Below the pieces are notes generated by a model. The model was given only the letters and a program-made list of their open reading frames with translations. It did no database searches and was not told the DNA's origin. The position numbers and the translations under genes were made by a program. From Clavulina sp. PMI_390 (Eukaryota > Basidiomycota > Agaricomycetes > Cantharellales > Hydnaceae), in the NCBI GenBank assembly GCA_015039315.1, contig WIDE01000076.1, positions 4,308-50,943 of the forward strand: 46,636 nucleotides of DNA, given 5' to 3'. Below are positions 11,787 through 21,322 of the stretch, in pieces (the first letter of the stretch is position 1; each line of letters begins with the position of its first letter).

Positions 11787-12605
11787 CTAGAAACTAGCCA
11801 CACGGCTTTGGATCCGTTCTTTTACGGTTTGATAAGCGCTCATGATCGTCTAGTTATGTAGCCGGTCAGACAATGATCAATATGTTGCTCTTCGAAAGAA
11901 CGCACCTGTTCGTTGATGACGATGTCAGTCGTGTCTGCTCGCGGGCGACTAACTCGGGAGGCAATTGCGGTGCTATCTGTCTCGATGATGATCCTTGATC
12001 CGTGGTGGTCAGTTTGGGGAGAGAGATCATGAGAGCAAATGACGTGTTAGACGTACCCATCATCGATGGTCTCGTCCAGACATAGTAGCACCATATCAAG
12101 ATTTTCAAGGATGGATCGTTTCTCCACCTGATTGCGGAGGAGTAGTGAGACTGCATCGTAGAATCCTTGCAGCGCAGCATGAAGCATGATCTCATTTTCG
12201 GTCGCAGGACCAATAAGGTAGAAGATGAGGTCGAGGGAGTGTTTGTAGAGGACTAAATGAGACTCATATAGGATGATGTCGCCTAGAGGGTCGAGATGCA
12301 TAGGTGTTGCCGCAGCTTGGATGAGTGGGCGGCCACAGATGAGGCAACGGTAGACTCACCACCAGCTTTCTTCGTCTTCTCCCACAAGCCCTTCTCAAAC
12401 GTCCTCTGGTCTTTCAGGCTTGAGAAAGCCTTGCCATCGTGTAGTGGTGCTGGCGCGTTCTTATGCTTGTAATATTTGGCGAGGACTCGATTACCATCAG
12501 TATCGAGTGCAACAAACCCCGATATCGAGTAGAGAGAAAGATTGGCGGCCTAAGTTCAAGGGAATAAGCTTCAAGAGAAACAGAAATCGCGGTGGTACTG
12601 ACCAT
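11787..12605 (-). CDS. RET3: Coatomer subunit zeta (COPI coat)
   Basis: Small subunit of the COPI coat that forms retrograde Golgi-to-ER vesicles. It belongs to the adaptin sigma/mu longin-like fold and pairs with gamma-COP. Exons on the minus strand are 12605-12603, 12549-12360, 12315-12057, 11993-11906 and 11849-11787, giving 200 aa against about 180-190 usually. Diagnostic blocks are [92 protein letters not shown] and the C-terminal [10 protein letters not shown]. The first exon is just the start codon; splicing then gives [13 protein letters not shown], which matches where the family begins. A CACGTG box sits about 40 nt upstream. The family call is very secure. Confidence 0.94.
12603..12605 (-). 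other. RET3: Start-codon-only first coding exon of RET3
   Basis: On the minus strand the ATG is directly followed by GTCAGT, and 53 nt later the acceptor CTTAG precedes GCCGCCAATCTT. Joining them gives Met-Ala-Ala-Asn-Leu-Ser-Leu-Tyr-Ser, the expected N-terminus of zeta-COP. Without this splice the downstream exon has no suitable in-frame ATG before the conserved strand. Confidence 0.7.
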
Positions 12606-12907
12606 AAGAACGAGAGTTGGGACACGTCGGGAGATTTGTATGGGTCACGTGCCTCAAATGCCGTTCATCACAATTCGCCAGGAAATGTGGAGATCCCACA
12701 CAAGACAGTTTTTTTAGATACAGTCAAAGCGCTCCACGGGTTGAGATGATAGCGCAGAACGAGATACGAATAGCATGGATCATCGCGTAGCAGTAAAACT
12801 ATGGATAAACTAGTGGAAACACTCAATCCAAGAGGCAAGGTACAAAGGTAAAATGAAGCAAATTGGCACATCGAAGCAAAATACGATTACGAAAGCTGCC
12901 ACGACAA
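12606..12907. promoter_or_regulatory. RET3 promoter / F-BAR gene 3' end
   Basis: About 300 bp separate the RET3 start from the upstream F-BAR gene stop; both genes are on the minus strand. A CACGTG E-box (12646-12651, minus-strand context GCACGTGACC) lies about 40 nt before the RET3 ATG and resembles Cbf1/Pho4-type bHLH sites. A 67-residue minus-strand frame across the region shows no domain and I do not call it. Confidence 0.5.
12646..12651. promoter_or_regulatory. CACGTG E-box in the RET3 promoter
   Basis: Palindromic CACGTG in the context GTCACGTG (plus strand), matching the RTCACRTG consensus of Cbf1-type bHLH factors. Its position just upstream of the start codon suits a core-promoter site, but a six-base motif can also occur by chance. 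Confidence 0.4.
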
Positions 12908-15900
12908 TCAGAAAAGGCAGACGAAGTTACTAGGGAAGACTGTGCGGCCCGGGATTCTCCTGGCATCATCGAGGAGCACACCAGACCACCAACCATCCTC
13001 TGGAGTCGAGGTCACTGCAATAATATCACCAGATTGGAAATCGAATTCTTCATCGATAGTAGCAGTGTAATCGTAAAGCGCGCGAACTGATATATATATG
13101 CTTCATCAGAGGTCATCCCATACAAGGAAAGGGCTCAATACGCACCATAGAATAAGATCGGAGTTCCATCCTCGAGAGTTTCCGTTCCAGAGTTTGAATT
13201 GGTAGGAGGGTTGGACATCGGATGCCCACGGGGTGATGGAGTACGTGCCTGCTGTGGTTGAGCAGGCTGTGGAGGTTGCGCAAGGTTCTGTTGGGGTGGA
13301 GGTTGCTGGTATTGTTGGGGCGGCGGCTGCCCGTACCCAGTCTGTTGATACATCTGCTGAGGTGGCTGCTGCGGTTGTTGTGGCTGTTGTGGCTGCTGAG
13401 GCGGCTGTTGGTACGGGTATCCACGTAGACTCTGTTGTTGAGGTTGACCGAAACCAGTTTGGGTAGCTTGGACGGATCCTTGGCGCTGTGGCTGCGGAGG
13501 TCCTTGGCCATATGCTCCAGTGGGTTGTGCTTGCTGTGGGGGAGGTTGACCGTAACCGTTCGGTTGGGAATAAGGATGGTTTCCGTAGAACGGCTGTTGT
13601 GGTCCAGGCTGAGGCTGCTGCTGTGGAGGTGGTGGAGGTTGTTGAGTAGGGGGCGGAGGAGGAGCGCCCTGGGGAGGAGGGCCAGTGGGGTGCTGCAGAT
13701 GAGCTGGTCGTTGGTACATGGGTTGTCCGCCATAGCCTGTCATAGCAGGTTGCTGCTGGGGTGGCTGAGATCCTTGGCGATGCTGCATCGGTGGCTGATT
13801 TCCCATCGTACCGGTTGGCGGGGCAGGGGAAATCACAGTTGGTTGGCCGTACATTGGACGACCAGGAGGAGGCCCCTGGGGTGGGGGCGCAGTATTCTGC
13901 GGATATTGGGGTCCAGTAGCGTATGCCTGGATAGCAGGCCCATTAGTCTGCTGAGCTTGTAGGTGAGGCGGTGGCTGTTGAGAAGGTGGCTGTTGATATT
14001 GCGCTTGAGCTTGCTGGGTCCTGCGTATATAATCATCGGCAAGAGCATCATGGGCGACCTGACCTCTTGAGTCAAGGCTAATCCCGGTAGGACTGGGAAC
14101 TCGCTGGATCTGGCGAGGATCCGATGCTGGTGCCTGCATATGGGGACCTCGCTGTGGTGCGGCCTGGGGCTGTCCTGATAGGGCTGGACTAGGTCCTCGG
14201 GAAAGAGGCCGCTGCATTGGCTGGGGGCTCGCGCTCCTCCCATTCGCCCCAATACCCGCAAACGGTGCCTGAGCACCAGGAGAAGCGGGACGGGGAGATG
14301 GTCCACGGTCAGGTTGTTTCAATGAGGATCCAGGAGCCATTCCACTTAAACGACGCTCCATACGCTCGCCTGGAAGTGCCTGCTGATACTCGTCTACGAT
14401 GCCTGGGGAGACACTCCGTGGTTCCTGCATGAAGGCTGCTTGGGGTGCTGGCGAAGGACTTCGTCGCATATCTGCCGCAGAGCTGGGCCGGGAAGCAGGA
14501 TGAGCGCCAACGATGGAATCTGCCACGTTTCCAAGGTCAAGTTGTCCCTGAGATGACGCAGGAATCATGGGTTGATCATTTTGGGCAGGAGGTACCCTCC
14601 GAGACATGCTGCGCGCAACAGATCCACCAGTGGACTGCGGAGACTGTTGGCGAGCGATAGCGGCTTGTGCAGGACTCTTGGCACGTTCGACCCCAGTCCC
14701 AATATCCCTGCCAATTGATCCAGACAAAGGAGTTCCATCATCTCCTCGAGGACGACGTATGGATCCAGTGCCTCGCTTGCGGGCATTATCAGCCTTCAGC
14801 GCTTCTAGAGCTTTGGCGATTGGATCTCCGGCGTCGCCGATAGCAGAGCTTGCTGGAGAAGCGACGTTCTGCTGAGGCTGGACTGGTGCTCGCGAGGGAG
14901 TAGTAGTCGTCGAATTTAGGCCGCGTGTGGCTGTTGCTCCATTGGTTTGGGCAGGCGATGGCTGCGCTGAACTTGCACTTAGAATAGCGGCAGCCCGGGC
15001 AGCCGAGTTAGCCGCCATCGTCGCTGCAGAAGTGCCAATTGGCAGAGTTGAAACTCGGTTTGTGTTAGCAGGTGGCGTGGTTCTGGAGAAAGGAGATGTC
15101 GTTGCGCCGTTAGTATGAGGAATCGTAGGGGCTGGCGCAGGACTAGAAGTTGGTTGAGGGGCAAGAGGTGGGGGTTGCTCAGGTGCAGATGCGGGGGGCA
15201 TAGCCGGATGAGGCATGAGAGGAGCAGTTTGGCCAAGAGCGCCCACACCAGCGACGTTGACTTCAGGTTCTGGAGACTGCAATGGACCTGTGGGTGTTCG
15301 GGAGGGAACTGAGCGGCTGCTAGTGCGAGAATATTGTGATGGCCTCATTCCAGGACGTGGGGGAGGCTCAACTCCGTTAGCGTAAGATTGGAATCTAGGA
15401 GGATCAGGAATGCCCGGCCCGGTTCCGTATTCCCTCACAAAGTTCTCCATATCACGCTCTGGCTCCAACTGCTCAAGTGTTACTCGAACTTTCTCGCAAG
15501 ACTGGAGGTATATCAGTGAGGATGACTAAGAGCAAAGCTCAAGGTAGGGCACACATACCTCATCGTCGGAGACACAAACAGTGGATACGGCATTCGCGTA
15601 CGTCCAGAGATTATCTTTCATGAACTCGATGCGCTCATCTTCTAAGTCTTGACAATGCTAAAACATTTTTCTTTTTTTAGTTGCAGGTGTGAGAGTGTAC
15701 GTGATATTACTTACGTCACAGAACATCTTCCAATCACCCTCCCATTTGTTACAGGTATCCTGAAGAGTCGCAACGTAGTTGGCATAATCACGCTCATTTT
15801 GGACAACCGTTTGCTTCGCTTTATCTAATCGGACCAGGATTCGATCCAAGTCACGGCCTTGGACTAGGCTTGACTGGGCTGTGTAGAGATTGATGTTCAC

Positions 15901-16621
15901 GCAGTCCGTCTTGTACTTCTCCCGAGCCTAAAGGACCTAAGAGTCAGTTGATTGACACTGAGGTAGCTATGAAGGAGAGTTACCTTCGCGACGACACTCT
16001 CTTGTTGCTGTTTGATCTTGAAAGCCTTCTCGATGCTGTTGTAGGCTGTCTTCTTATGATGCGCCTGTTTTGAGATGAATTCGCTCGTCGGGGCCTCGAC
16101 TTCCTTCCTTAGCGACACGCAAAGAGCGGCGTGAGCGCTAGCTTGAGCCTCGGTTTCGGAGCGCAGCGTATCGAGTGCGTTGCGCAGCTCCCTATGAGGA
16201 GTGTGAGATTAGAAACTGGGAGACAAACTTTGACACGTACCCGATCTCATCCCTGCCCAGGGGTTGTTTCGAGAGTTTTGCCAGTCGCTTTGAGTACTCG
16301 TCCTCGATAGCAGCTCTGTATTACGAAAGGGTGGCCGAGGCCGAGTAAGACAGGCGTCAATAGAGGAGCCCATCAGTGAACCCAAAGCAGCAGAAGTGCA
16401 AATAGCATGGAACAAGAAGTTACGTACCTTTCGCGCCAAAAGGCTCTCATCTCCTCGGCGGTGCGGGCTGCGCCTCGCATGCGAGCAAATAATACATCGA
16501 CTCCTCCATCGCCAGGGCCCCAGAAAGCATTGCAGAAATCTGTAGATTGTGGAGATTCATCAGGCTCATCGCGCATGAACCGCGCCAGAGAGGTCGTCGA
16601 CGTCTGACGGCGCGCCATCAT
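12908..16621 (-). CDS. F-BAR and SH3 protein of the Cdc15/Imp2/Hof1 cytokinesis type
   Basis: Membrane-binding scaffold expected at the actomyosin ring or septum. Seven exons on the minus strand (16621-16428, 16315-16241, 16191-15984, 15927-15715, 15657-15559, 15501-13146, 13086-12908) give 1107 aa. Residues from about 25 to 270 form the F-BAR domain, starting with FCNAFWGPGDGGVDVL and containing RAAIEDEYSKRLAKL, and are helical and charged. Residues 280-1045 are a disordered linker rich in Pro, Gln, Ala and Ser, with repeated PQQ units near its end. The last 59 residues are a complete SH3 domain: ALYDYTA, GWWSG and FPSNFVCLF, rebuilt by joining exon 7. F-BAR plus a long linker plus C-terminal SH3 is the Cdc15/Imp2/Hof1 architecture; which of these it corresponds to cannot be told. 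The gene is divergent from CWC15, with 92 bp between start codons. An alternative start is the next Met at 16618. Confidence 0.88.
13240..13660 (-). repeat. Gln/Pro-rich coding low-complexity tract
   Basis: Plus-strand reading shows runs of TGTTG, GGCTG and GGTTG units, the complement of CAG/CAA/CCA/CCG codons. On the coding strand they yield imperfect PQQ and QPP repeats just before the SH3 domain. The repeat is imperfect and keeps frame, so it is protein low complexity rather than a simple microsatellite. The opposite strand appears open for the same reason. Confidence 0.75.
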
Positions 16622-16713
16622 TGCTGCTGGTGTTCGCTCAAGGAGGGATCACGTTGTTGAGCGGGGCTGTTCAAGATCGAGCGTCAACAAACAAACCACA
16701 ACTACGCCTAACA
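16622..16713. promoter_or_regulatory. Compact bidirectional promoter, F-BAR gene / CWC15
   Basis: Only 92 bp separate the divergent ATGs of the F-BAR gene (minus) and CWC15 (plus). No TATA box is visible. An A/C-rich stretch (CAACAAACAAACCACAAC) just before the CWC15 ATG looks like a yeast-style 5' leader. Both transcription starts and both leaders must fit in this space, or lie within the opposite gene. Confidence 0.6.
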
Positions 16714-17895
16714 ATGTCTACAGCCCACAGGTATGAGGAACCACTGGCACATTGCAAGCTGCCCTAGATATCATTCATAACGACTCTATGCTATTACAGA
16801 CCAACATGGGACCCTGCGCAAGCCCGCGACGTCAAGGGCGGATCCCGCCAGTACTCGACACGAGACATGGCTTCACAAACGAAGCTAAAGTTTCGGTGAG
16901 CTATGATACGGCTTTTGGTACCTGAGGGATTCTAAAACAAGGAGTGCGATGTTTTCTTACTTAGACAGGCTGGGCAGACGTCAACGGCGGAAGTGAAGCG
17001 ACGTGACCTTCGTGCGGAGCTACTCCAGGCTGAGCAAGAAGCTAAGGATCGCAAGCGGAAGGCCGAGGGGTTGCCCGCGCTAGAGCCAGAGCCCAGTAGT
17101 CTTGCTGTTACTGCGGGTGATGGGGATGAGGACTCTAACAAGCGACGAAAACTGCTTCAAGAGGTCATCGAGCTTGACAAGGACGACTCAGATGATGAGG
17201 ATGAGGATTCGGGGCGCGCAGCACAGCAGAAAGCGTCTGGCGCTGGCGATGAGTGAGCCCTGCCTATTTGCTGGGAATGTGGTGGTAATACTTACATGTC
17301 CTATCTGGTCCCTCCAGGAACGACGACGCCAATGATGATGCTGAAGATGATGATGACGATTCTGACGACTCTGATGAAGAAGATGACACCGCAGAACTGC
17401 TTCGCGAGCTCGAGAAGATTAAACGAGAGCGAGCTGAAGAAAAGGCCCGCCAGGTATGGAAAAACGACCGTCTATGATGTTTCATGAGTAGATTCTGAAG
17501 GATAATCTTAGGAGCAAGCGGCAGAGGCACAAACTGCCGAAGAGCGAGAAGCTGAGATAGCATCGGGTAACCCTCTGTTGAACCTTGCCGCTGCGCTTGG
17601 CAAGGCTCCGACGTCGGCGAACGTCGGTGGTAGCTTCGCCGTCAAGAAGCGATGGGATGATGGTCCGTTTCCCTTCGCCTCTCCAGGCAATCTGTTCGCT
17701 GATTATTGCTTGCAGATCTTGTATTCAAGAACCAAGCGCAGGCCGAACCAGATCGCCCGACACATTTCGTCAACGATCTGCTGCGTACAGAGTTCCACAA
17801 GTGCGTTTCTGTCTTCAGCTTGATACATGATCAGCTCTCACCATTCTCTCAATTTCCTCTCTCACAGAAAATTCATGAGCAAATTTATCAAGTAG
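16714..17895 (+). CDS. CWC15: Pre-mRNA splicing factor CWC15 (Cwf15)
   Basis: Component of the NineTeen/Prp19-associated complex in the catalytic spliceosome. Seven exons (16714-16730, 16800-16895, 16965-17252, 17318-17453, 17512-17662, 17716-17800, 17868-17895) give 266 aa. The N-terminus MSTAHRPTWDPA followed by YSTRDMASQTKLKFR is the family signature. The centre is highly acidic (runs of Asp/Glu/Ser around residues 110-165) and then charged helical. The C-terminus reads SFAVKKRWDDDLVFKNQA and ends in TEFHKKFMSKFIK, the strongly conserved tail. Exon 1 (17 nt) and exon 7 (28 nt) are short. The fifth intron uses a weak GTCCGT donor, but the restored RWDDDLVFKN matches the family exactly. It shares a promoter region with the F-BAR gene and runs in the same direction as three further RNA-related genes. 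Confidence 0.94.
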
Positions 17896-18150
17896 ATTTG
17901 TTGCTATTCTCGCTGTACTGGCCTTGTTACAAAGCCTACCCTACCATGTACCTAGTCGCACCCATTTGAATATTATCCCTCATCAAGCTGATACTTCCAA
18001 GCGAAGTTTTGTGTGCGATCTCGAGTGTACTTGTATATGTTGTTCCCATTAGCGCGCACAAAGCTGTCCACGGCCTTTGCCGCTAATCCAACACAGCCAC
18101 CGTCACGAACCTTCTTACACCTCCTCTCATCCTACCATAACTAGCTCGAA

Positions 18151-19335
18151 ATGGCTGAAGTTATGGACTTAGACATGTCTTTGGACGATATTGCAAAGAA
18201 AAGGCGATCTGAAGGCGACTCAAAACGCGGGGGAGGTGGACGTGGGCGCGGTCGCGGCGGTGCGCGTGCCAATCCTCCTGCTGCTGGTGGTCGAGCAGAG
18301 TCCAACCTGAAATCGCACTCTTCCAGAACGAAGACTCCTTATGTGAGTTAGCCCCAACATATTCGACCTTCAGCTGGGCGCCACTTCCACTGGCACCTCC
18401 ACTACTACAAGCTCATATCTCTGACTCGGCTCTCCATCCTATCACCAATATCCTCGCTCTGTCCTTGCTTTATCACGCCACCAAAACGCTATGGTCGCCG
18501 TCCACCTACTCTCACTGTCGCCGTATAGTCGAGGGAGAGCAGTGGTGGTGCTCCTGAGGGCAAATGGGGCCATAGCGGCTTCATTGAGCAGAACAACATC
18601 AAGGGTGGCAATCTTGCTGCTCGTATGCAGTCAAATCGCCAACCTGGAGGTCCTGATAGCTCTGGAGATCGTGACCAAGACCGCCGGAGACCACGAAAGC
18701 AAATTGCACCCACCGAGCTCATGTCACGCGCCATGGCAGACGCGACTGGCACAGCCCTCCCGACAAAAGGGAGAGGTGCTCTGAGTGTCAAGGGCGCTAG
18801 TGGAGCAGTGGTAGAGGTTAGGAATCTAGTAAAAGGGACAAGCGCAGAGGATGTACAGGTTCGTCTGCTTGCCCCTCACTTGTTACCCATGTCTATGAGC
18901 CCTAACTATTGTCGATAGGCCATCTTTTCCGATAGCGGTTCCATTTCCTCCGCTACTGAGGCTCCTAGCAGCATCAAAGGCGCTGTCACGGTTCAGTTAC
19001 GATTCGACAAAGCTTCCGATGCGGAGAAAGCATGCAAAACATTCGATGGGCAAATCGCCGATGGACGAAAGCTTGAAGTTGTCGTCCTCTCTGGTGGTGC
19101 TCTCGGTGCGTTGTCGGCTGGCGTTTCTGGGATGAATACAGGGGACGACTTGTTGCCTGATGCTCCTGCGATGGGTGGTGGAATGTGAGTTCCTGCATTC
19201 AAATAACATGGCGCAACCATTGACAAGCTCGACACCTAATCATCTAGGCGGTCTGATGCTCTGCTAGGAGACGCACGCGCTCAAGTGATGACCCGACCCA
19301 ACATCGCTGGTGCCGCAAAACGTGGGGGACGTTGA
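18151..19335 (+). CDS. RRM protein, probable Yra1/ALY-type mRNA export adaptor
   Basis: Probably couples the helicase UAP56/Sub2 to mRNA and hands transcripts to the export receptor. Four exons (18151-18342, 18529-18858, 18919-19184, 19248-19335) give 291 aa. The N-terminus has MDLDMSLDDIAKKRR, which resembles the UAP56-binding motif of ALY/Yra1. A Gly/Arg-rich box (GGGGRGRGRGG) follows around residues 27-40. An RRM-like domain at about 160-240 starts with VEVRNLVKGTSAEDVQAIF and ends with GRKLEVVVL. The C-terminus is short and ends in KRGGR. RNP1 is atypical: the expected Gly-Phe/Tyr aromatic pattern is replaced by GAVTVQLRF. The intron at 18343-18528 is long for this genome (186 nt) and could hide an additional small exon. 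The RNA-binding assignment is fairly safe; the export role is inferred from layout and motif. Confidence 0.7.
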
Positions 19336-19845
19336 AGCCTTGGTTTGCTTCCCCAAGTCAACTTGGCTTCATTCCGCTTTCCTAAATTCTTGGACATTAC
19401 GCGCCTCTAGTACTGCTCTACTACATTCTTTCCGCTATTTTCCTGTACTATCGCATCTGCTTATCCCTCTCGTCCCCATCTGTATTATTTTCAGTGATAC
19501 TTAGCACCATACCCTGGAATGCCCAGATTTGGGGTTTATGTTGGAAAAAAGCCTGTTCGTCGCCATGGCTCTTTGAACCCCTCTTTCACTCACTCACTAT
19601 ACAAACATACGGCCTCAGGTGCTGATGTAACAGACGATGACTGAATGGGCTCTCTAATTCAATAGGACAAAGTGCGAACTGAGACAGGGTCATGCAACAA
19701 TCTACCACTCATACACTCGTGTAACAAATCACCACCTCGCCCCGCTCTTTGACAATCAACGTATCTATAAGATAATGACTTCTGTGAGCCCCCTCACTTC
19801 CTCAAAAGTGCCTAACCTCTTTCGCGGCACCAAACTAGTGGAGAC
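19336..19845. other. Intergenic region before the RNase III-like gene
   Basis: About 510 bp with pyrimidine-rich stretches and no gene. It should hold the 3' UTR of the RRM gene and the promoter of the next gene. A short frame opening at 19775 is in a different phase from the RNase III exon and shows no motif. I see no RNA gene or repeat. Confidence 0.5.
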
Positions 19846-20849
19846 ATGCTATCGGCCGCCTTCACATTTCCCCCCTTGCCCAGCATTATTTCTCAAACCC
19901 TTCGAAAGGAGGTCTTCCACCCTCGCTTCCGTCACGATGCAAACGTCGAAAGTCGCAACACTGCACGCATCAATCAGCGCCTTGAATTTCTTGGGGACTC
20001 CGTCATGGCCTTATGCACTACTTGGCTCCTTGACCTTGACTATCCAGAGCTCTCAACCCACGAGGCATCATACTTGAAGGGACAGCTCGTTTCGAATCGC
20101 CTGTTCTCTCTGATCTCCAAAGAGTATGGTTTAATCGACGGAGTCCCAGTGTTCTTTTCCAGACGCGACTATCTTGAGCTGAGTCGAGATGAGAAAGTGC
20201 ATGGTATGTCCTAGTTCTTATTGCATCGTCGTGCTGGATTTCTGCTAATACCCGCCCTCAGCCAACTTGTTTGAGGCATACGTGGGCGCGGCCTTTATGG
20301 AAAGCAACTATGACATTGCTACGATTCAGCCATTCGTCTTCTCCCTCCTTCGCCAATTCGCTCGCACCAAGTACGACGACATGCGCAATAATGGCGTTCC
20401 CCACCATAGAAAGAAACATTCTCGCAAGAATAGTCCTTCAGAAGGAGCTCAACACGCTACATCTTCATCACGTCTCGACGCTTTTGCCAGCTTCTCATCA
20501 GCAATTGTCCAGCCTCCGGATTCTCCCCGCGAAAGCAACTGGGGAAACAGTTCTGACGAGAGCCATACCACGACGTCACGTTCAGATTCCCCTTACCCAA
20601 CTCCACCACCAGAGCCTAAAGGATATACTGACAGAAGGCTTCAACGATCACCTGGAGCCTTCTATTCGTAAGTGATTGAACCTCTCTCCTCGGTGCTCCC
20701 GTTCTAACTGGGCGCTTGACTTCAGATCCCACAAGAAACCACATCGCCAAATCCCACATTCAAGTGCCTCAGAGAGAACTCGACACGCTCCACCGCTCTC
20801 AGTAGATGGAAAAACTCACTCGCCCTCAGGACCGCCTGAAAGCTACTAA
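19846..20849 (+). CDS. RNase III-domain protein lacking a visible dsRNA-binding domain
   Basis: Three exons (19846-20203, 20262-20667, 20726-20849) give 295 aa. Residues from about 10 to 150 form an RNase III endonuclease fold. The signature NQRLEFLGDSVM occupies residues 43-54 with Glu47 and Asp51 in the catalytic positions. The second half reads KVHANLFEAYVGAAFME; Glu124 is present, but residue 121 is Asn where active enzymes of this family have Asp (usual pattern ADxFEAxxG). The remainder, about 165-295, is Ser/Pro/His-rich and apparently disordered, and I see no dsRBD. It might be a Rnt1-like processing enzyme, a mitochondrial-ribosome-type RNase III relative, or an inactive homolog. Exon 2 begins with the codon completing Ala120, so the unusual Asn is not at a doubtful splice junction. 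It sits between mRNA-export and ribosome-assembly genes. Confidence 0.78.
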
Positions 20850-21322
20850 ATCTAGCCTGCCACCGAACCTGATCGTGCCTATTCCACATTGGTACCCGCC
20901 TCCTTCCTACGACTCTCAGGAATAGTTCCTAGACAAGCTTGATACAACCAAGGATAAGAGTGGGAAAATGATGTTTATAGGTAAACTAAGCTTCCTCGGA
21001 TCATCATATCGCCACCTACCTGGTGGAATCATTCTTTATCGTATTAAGAACTTCGCCTGCATAGACTCTGTTACTCAGACACAGAAGAGAAACATGACTG
21101 CTCAAGCTTACTCAAAAAATCTTTCCACTATGACCTCCTTCCACGCTTGCATATGACACTTGTATCCGTACCTACCCTACTTCTAGATATTCCAATATCA
21201 CAACATACTATGTAACCCCCAGGCCATCCTTGTTGTCGTGTTCCCACGGCAGAGATCGGCGTTACTGTGACTGTGACTGTTCGATTGAACAGGTGCCGCA
21301 AAACTTTGGTGGGCTGCTCACC
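20850..21322. other. Intergenic region upstream of midasin
   Basis: About 470 bp, with the 3' UTR of the RNase III-like gene and the midasin promoter. A 62-residue frame at 20968-21156 has no domain features. A run of alternating TGTGACTGTGACTG-like bases occurs shortly before the midasin ATG. An in-frame ATG-less extension of midasin exon 1 reaches back to 21230 but shows no conserved residues. Confidence 0.5.

Noticed and set aside
12668..12871. A 67-codon minus-strand frame between RET3 and the F-BAR gene as a small secreted protein
   Set aside because: It starts with a hydrophobic run, but it has no clear signal cleavage site, no cysteine pattern and no promoter space; chance is the simpler explanation.
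13233..13962. Plus-strand open frames of 77 and 175 codons inside the F-BAR gene
   Set aside because: They mirror the Pro/Gln-rich coding repeat, whose complement avoids stops. The minus strand has F-BAR, linker and SH3 in one consistent splice model.
21230..21322. An extended midasin start 31 codons upstream
   Set aside because: The extra residues are Cys/Arg-rich and unlike the family. The next Met (MASSNQ) gives a sensible N-terminus.
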